DNA from: Conidiobolus incongruus B7586
Lineage: Eukaryota > Entomophthoromycota > Entomophthoromycetes > Entomophthorales > Conidiobolaceae
Length of the DNA stretch: 13,226 nucleotides
Reading direction: 5' to 3'
Assembly (NCBI GenBank): GCA_000697335.1
Contig: JNEM01016304.1
Coordinates: 1 to 13,226 of the forward strand
The notes below the pieces were generated by a model. That model worked only from the letters and a program-made list of their open reading frames with translations. It did not search any database and was not told the origin of the DNA. Both the position numbers and the translations under genes were made by a program. Every line of letters begins with the position of its first letter. The stretch's first letter is position 1. Positions 10,325-13,226 of the stretch are shown piece by piece.

Positions 10325-10531
10325 TTATAAATTATTTAGGTTTTTGATTAGCTTTTTACATTGGTTTTTACTTATAATAATAGAATTATTTGCTACAATT
10401 GTAGAGTTAGTGTTAGGTATAGTATTTAATAATTTTATAATAGGGTAATGTAGGTTTTTTGAGATTAATTCTACTAATTTCTTTTGGAATGTGAAAAAAA
10501 TTGATTTGTAGCTTTTTGGGGTAATATTCAT
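10325..10531 (-). pseudogene. 68-codon open remnant between protease and RT of copy C
   Basis: This is the longest continuous reading frame in the window (begins MNITPKSYKS, ends LIKNLNNL). It is in the pol frame directly after the protease FILG motif and before the RT fingers, so it is the protease-RT connector of a dead polyprotein rather than a separate small gene. It has no signal peptide, membrane segment or recognisable domain of its own. Its survival as an open frame is probably chance. Confidence 0.75.
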
Positions 10532-10549
10532 AGATATAAAATTGTGATA

Positions 10550-10850
10550 TTTAAACTAATTTTAACCTAGTATAAAATTATAACTAATGTTACCAACTAG
10601 GAATTTAATATATTAGGAGTAGTTAGGGGGTAATGATAGGTATTTAGATATAATACCAGATGCTTGTTCTATTAAGTTGTAAGTATATTTAATTATTAAG
10701 TTACTTTTTTAAGTAGGTAAAGATAGCTTTACAATAATAAAAGAAGAGATAATACAACTAGAACAACTAGAGTTAATTAAAACACTAACAAGTATGTCTA
10801 TAAAAAAACTAATTAACATAAACAATAAAGTGATAGTTAAAGATAAAAAA
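10550..10850 (-). pseudogene. Aspartic protease region of copy C (fossil)
   Basis: On the - strand near 10742-10782 the translation shows a retropepsin-like active-site neighbourhood (SCSSCIIS following a short hydrophobic strand). Near 10550-10590 it shows an FILG motif, which in Ty3/gypsy proteases marks the end of the domain. Order and spacing relative to the Gag knuckle and RT fit. The region is broken. Confidence 0.6.
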
Positions 10851-11099
10851 TCACAAGGTAAATTAGTTACTAAAATATTTTTAGTTTCTAATAGTTTAAT
10901 CAGTTGGATTTCCCTAGTATAAATAGTTTAATTTATAGAATCAATAGTCTATTAGAACTTTTATAGATTAGATTAAAATCTGCTAACTAATTGTGAAAGG
11001 AGTAATTCTAAAGTTATATTAATATTATTCAGGTTTGATTTATAGTTGGTAAGTTAAGATTATTGAGAATTAAATAGATGTTGCTTCTTTAAAGGGTAT

Positions 11100-12110
11100 T
11101 TGTTAGCATTATAGTTAACTTAAGTTTTTTAACAGTAATAACAACCTTTGTTTGCTTTTAAATAGGCTTTAACTTCTTCACTAAAAGTTTTCTTATAAAG
11201 CTTTAAAGCAGAAACATCTATCATTTGAAATTTAAGTGGGTTAGAGTAAAGTTTAAAAGATTAATTTTTAGGGTAGGAAAATTTAGTTATAGAGTAAAAA
11301 ATATCATCAATTATAATTACTACATCACAAATGTTAGAAAAAGATATATTATCAAAGTGTTCCCTACTAACTAACTAGAACTTCACTTAAAGGTTAAGGT
11401 ATTGTAATAATTTGTAGATTTATTCTTCTTCAGTGATATTTGTTATATTTAAACATATCTCATTAAATTTCTCAATTAATTATCTTGTAGAAGTTTTTTA
11501 TTTAAGTTGGGAAAGCTTTTCTCTTGTTAATTAAACTTAATCTTTTAGGTAATACCTCTCTTTAAAGGTTTTTTCCAATTGTTTAAAAGTTTGTATCTTT
11601 GTAATAAGTTATCTTCCTGAAGATTCTTTAGGATTAAGCTTATAATAAGTTAACTACCAAATATAAACAGATTTTTCTAAAAAAGAAGTGGTTAATTTAA
11701 AGATATTCTCTAGATCTTCTTCTAGGATTAAATCAAGGTAATTCTTTATATTTTTAAGATAGTTTTTAAGTTTGTAGAGGTTTTTAAAACTATCTTAAGT
11801 ATTTAATTTACCTTTAAAAATATTAAAAAGGTAGTTTAATATATTAATTATAGTAAAATAACTAGTTTGTTGGATTTAAGCTCTTTAAGACATGTTTTTT
11901 TCAATCAAAAGTTGTTTAATATAAGCTTCTTAGAGGGCAGTAAGCTTTTAAAAACTAAAGTCTTAGATTCACTTAGTAATTAAGCTGTTATTATTATTAA
12001 AATAATATAAGGGTATTTTTTTTAGTAGTATTATAGTATATAGTATTAAATTTAAATAAAATAAATTATAAATAAGATTTAAAATAGTAATAATTAAGTT
12101 TGATATAGAT
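11100..12110 (-). pseudogene. Gag region of copy C (fossil)
   Basis: This is the structural protein region between the primer binding site and the protease. A zinc-knuckle trace, with a CYYC pair and following spaced residues, is visible near 11090-11155 on the - strand, the usual nucleocapsid position at the end of Gag. The rest of Gag diverges too fast to be recognised by motif and is placed by position. It is heavily broken. The equivalent part of copy A is at about 3950-4960. Confidence 0.6.
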
Positions 12111-12144
12111 AGTTATTAATTTCTAATAGGTTTTTAACAGTTTT

Positions 12145-12157
12145 GTTGTTGCTACCA
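12145..12157 (-). other. Primer binding site of copy C
   Basis: On the element strand TGGTAGCAACA follows the 5' LTR directly. TGGTAGC is complementary to a tRNA 3' end of the form GCUACCA, as in the fungal initiator methionine tRNA. The bases beyond the seventh do not fit the yeast initiator, so the primer identity is uncertain. Confidence 0.6.
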
Positions 12158-12555
12158 TATAAGTATAGTGGTAGTTAAACTAATATAGTACAGAGGAAAA
12201 CTTAATATAAAAGTAGTGTGGCACAGAATATAATAATATAATATGGCTGTAGTGTACAAGTGTAAACAAAGTTTAATTAAGCTTCAAACTAAGATGAGTC
12301 ACTAATATATTAAGATTTATATTAGGTAGTGCTAATATCCTATAATATTAATAGAATATAGTTTCAATTTTAGAAATAGTGTAAAAGTAAAAAATAATAA
12401 GAATTGAGAGAAAAAGAAGAACCTAGTTTATTAAATAATTTAATACTATTTATACAATTAATTTAACTATATAAGTATAAATTAATCATATAATTTATAG
12501 TTAATTAGATTATATGAAAGTATATATAAGAATTTAAAGAACTAGTCTCTTAACA
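12158..12555 (-). repeat. Copy C 5' LTR, 398 bp
   Basis: This is the partner of 6844-7242. On the element strand it begins TGTTAAGAGACTAG and ends TTATA, next to the primer binding site. As a 5' LTR it would have carried the promoter and transcription start, but no specific promoter element can be assigned with confidence in this A+T-rich sequence. Confidence 0.9.
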
Positions 12556-12560
12556 TATTT
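12556..12560. repeat. Copy C target-site duplication, right (TATTT)
   Basis: TATTT lies directly outside the right LTR and is identical to 6839-6843. Copy B sequence resumes here. Confidence 0.85.
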
Positions 12561-13065
12561 AATATATTTGTTAATAAATCAATAGGTTTTAGTTATTATT
12601 TCATTAATTATAATAAATATTTTAATTTAATAATAATCTTAAAATTTTAAATTAACTTTTCTTAAGATATTATTGAATATTAATTTAATATCAAATATAT
12701 TAATTTCCTTATTAAATTCAAATTAAAAGTAAATTAAAAGATCATAAAATAATAATATTTAAAACTATTTAAAAATCTTCATAAATAAAAAAATAGTATA
12801 TTTGTTTATATAGAATAATTAATTTATTAACTTACTTTATTTAAATTTAATTTAAATCTAAAATAATTATTATTAAATTAAAATCCCTATAAGATTTAAT
12901 TTATTAATTTAAATTTTGAAAATATTATTTTAAAATTATCTTTAACTTTAAGGATTAACTTTACCTTTTATATATCTAAAATCAAACCTTAATTTGAAGA
13001 TATTAATATATTTTTTAATTGATTAAAAGTTTCAAAACTAGATTTAATTATTTATAGCAATAGAA

Positions 13066-13216
13066 TAGAAAAATATTAAATTGATTATAAAATTAAATCT
13101 AAATTTATTAGCAATAAGATTTATTTAATATAAAATATAGGTTATTTTATTAAAAAAGTAACTTAAAAATCCTTAGGTAATATTAAGAATATTTTAACCT
13201 ATTTTATTTATTTATA
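13066..13216 (+). pseudogene. Copy B chromodomain remnant
   Basis: This is positionally and sequence-wise equivalent to the chromodomain of copy C (about 7290-7440, reverse strand), recognised through alignment only. It indicates that copy B was also a chromovirus, so the family as a whole carried this domain. Confidence 0.6.
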
Positions 13217-13226
13217 AATTTAAAAG

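Larger units (their letters stand above)
6844..12555 (-). mobile_element. Copy C: full-length but broken Ty3/gypsy chromovirus, 5712 bp
   Basis: This LTR retrotransposon has all landmarks in place on the - strand: 5' LTR (12158-12555), primer binding site, Gag with a CCHC knuckle, protease, RT, RNase H, integrase, a C-terminal chromodomain, polypurine tract and 3' LTR (6844-7242). The order protease-RT-RNase H-integrase plus the chromodomain identifies Ty3/gypsy, chromovirus branch. A perfect 5-bp duplication (TATTT) flanks it, so the ends are as they were at insertion. It looks structurally whole, but the coding region is broken dozens of times and cannot encode a polyprotein. It splits copy B within the integrase region and is the least decayed gypsy copy in the window, hence probably the youngest insertion of the three. 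Confidence 0.9.
12556..13226 (+). mobile_element. Copy B, right piece: gypsy fossil, integrase end to chromodomain
   Basis: This resumes copy B on the far side of copy C. The + strand matches the reverse complement of copy C from about 7970 back to about 7278. It covers the end of the integrase (to about 12800), a linker, and the chromodomain equivalent at about 13066-13216. The window ends some 35 bp before the expected polypurine tract and 3' LTR of copy B. It is broken many times, with no reading frame of useful length. Confidence 0.82.

Noticed and set aside
10325-10531. A 68-codon open frame as a possible small host gene or peptide
   Set aside because: It is in frame and in order with the protease and RT remnants of copy C, has no domain of its own, and fits as their connector.
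1-13226. CRISPR arrays, tRNA or rRNA genes, centromere satellite arrays
   Set aside because: No regularly spaced direct repeats, no cloverleaf candidate and no conserved rRNA segments were seen. The repeats present are LTRs, terminal inverted repeats and element copies.
1-13226. An undescribed biological system or host gene cluster
   Set aside because: Every stretch is accounted for by one of four decayed elements, and no reading frame outside them reaches a useful length.

Overview
The window is a nest of dead transposable elements with no host gene in it. It is extremely A+T-rich by eye. Decay is dominated by C-to-T and G-to-A changes, and every coding region is riddled with TAA and TAG stops. 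That pattern is typical of repeat-induced point mutation (RIP) or a similar process in a filamentous fungus, most likely an ascomycete. The species cannot be named from the sequence. The assignment rests on the mutation pattern plus the element types: a Tc1-type DNA transposon and chromodomain-bearing Ty3/gypsy elements.

Layout: (1) 1-1488 is a Tc1/mariner (DD34E) element on the + strand. Its right end is intact and its left tip lies just outside the window. (2) 1489-5421 is the 5' part of an LTR retrotransposon, 'copy A', on the - strand. It carries one LTR at 5020-5421 and is interrupted on its left by the Tc1 insertion at a TA. (3) 5422-6843 and 12556-13226 are two pieces of a third, + strand relative, 'copy B', running from RNase H through integrase to the chromodomain. 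(4) 6844-12555 is a whole-length, 5712-bp but thoroughly broken Ty3/gypsy chromovirus, 'copy C', on the - strand. It has two ~398-bp LTRs, a primer binding site, Gag, protease, RT, RNase H, integrase, a chromodomain and a polypurine tract. It is flanked by a perfect 5-bp target duplication (TATTT) and splits the integrase region of copy B.

Inferred history: B inserted first. A and C later inserted into B, both in the opposite orientation, and Tc1 then inserted into A. All four were decayed by transition mutations. A and B look more degraded than C. Nothing here appears able to make a functional protein; the longest continuous reading frame is a 68-codon remnant inside copy C. The interest lies in the nesting, the strongly biased decay, the long two-part inverted repeats of the Tc1 element, and opposite-strand copies of one family lying close together. 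I found no evidence of an undescribed active system.
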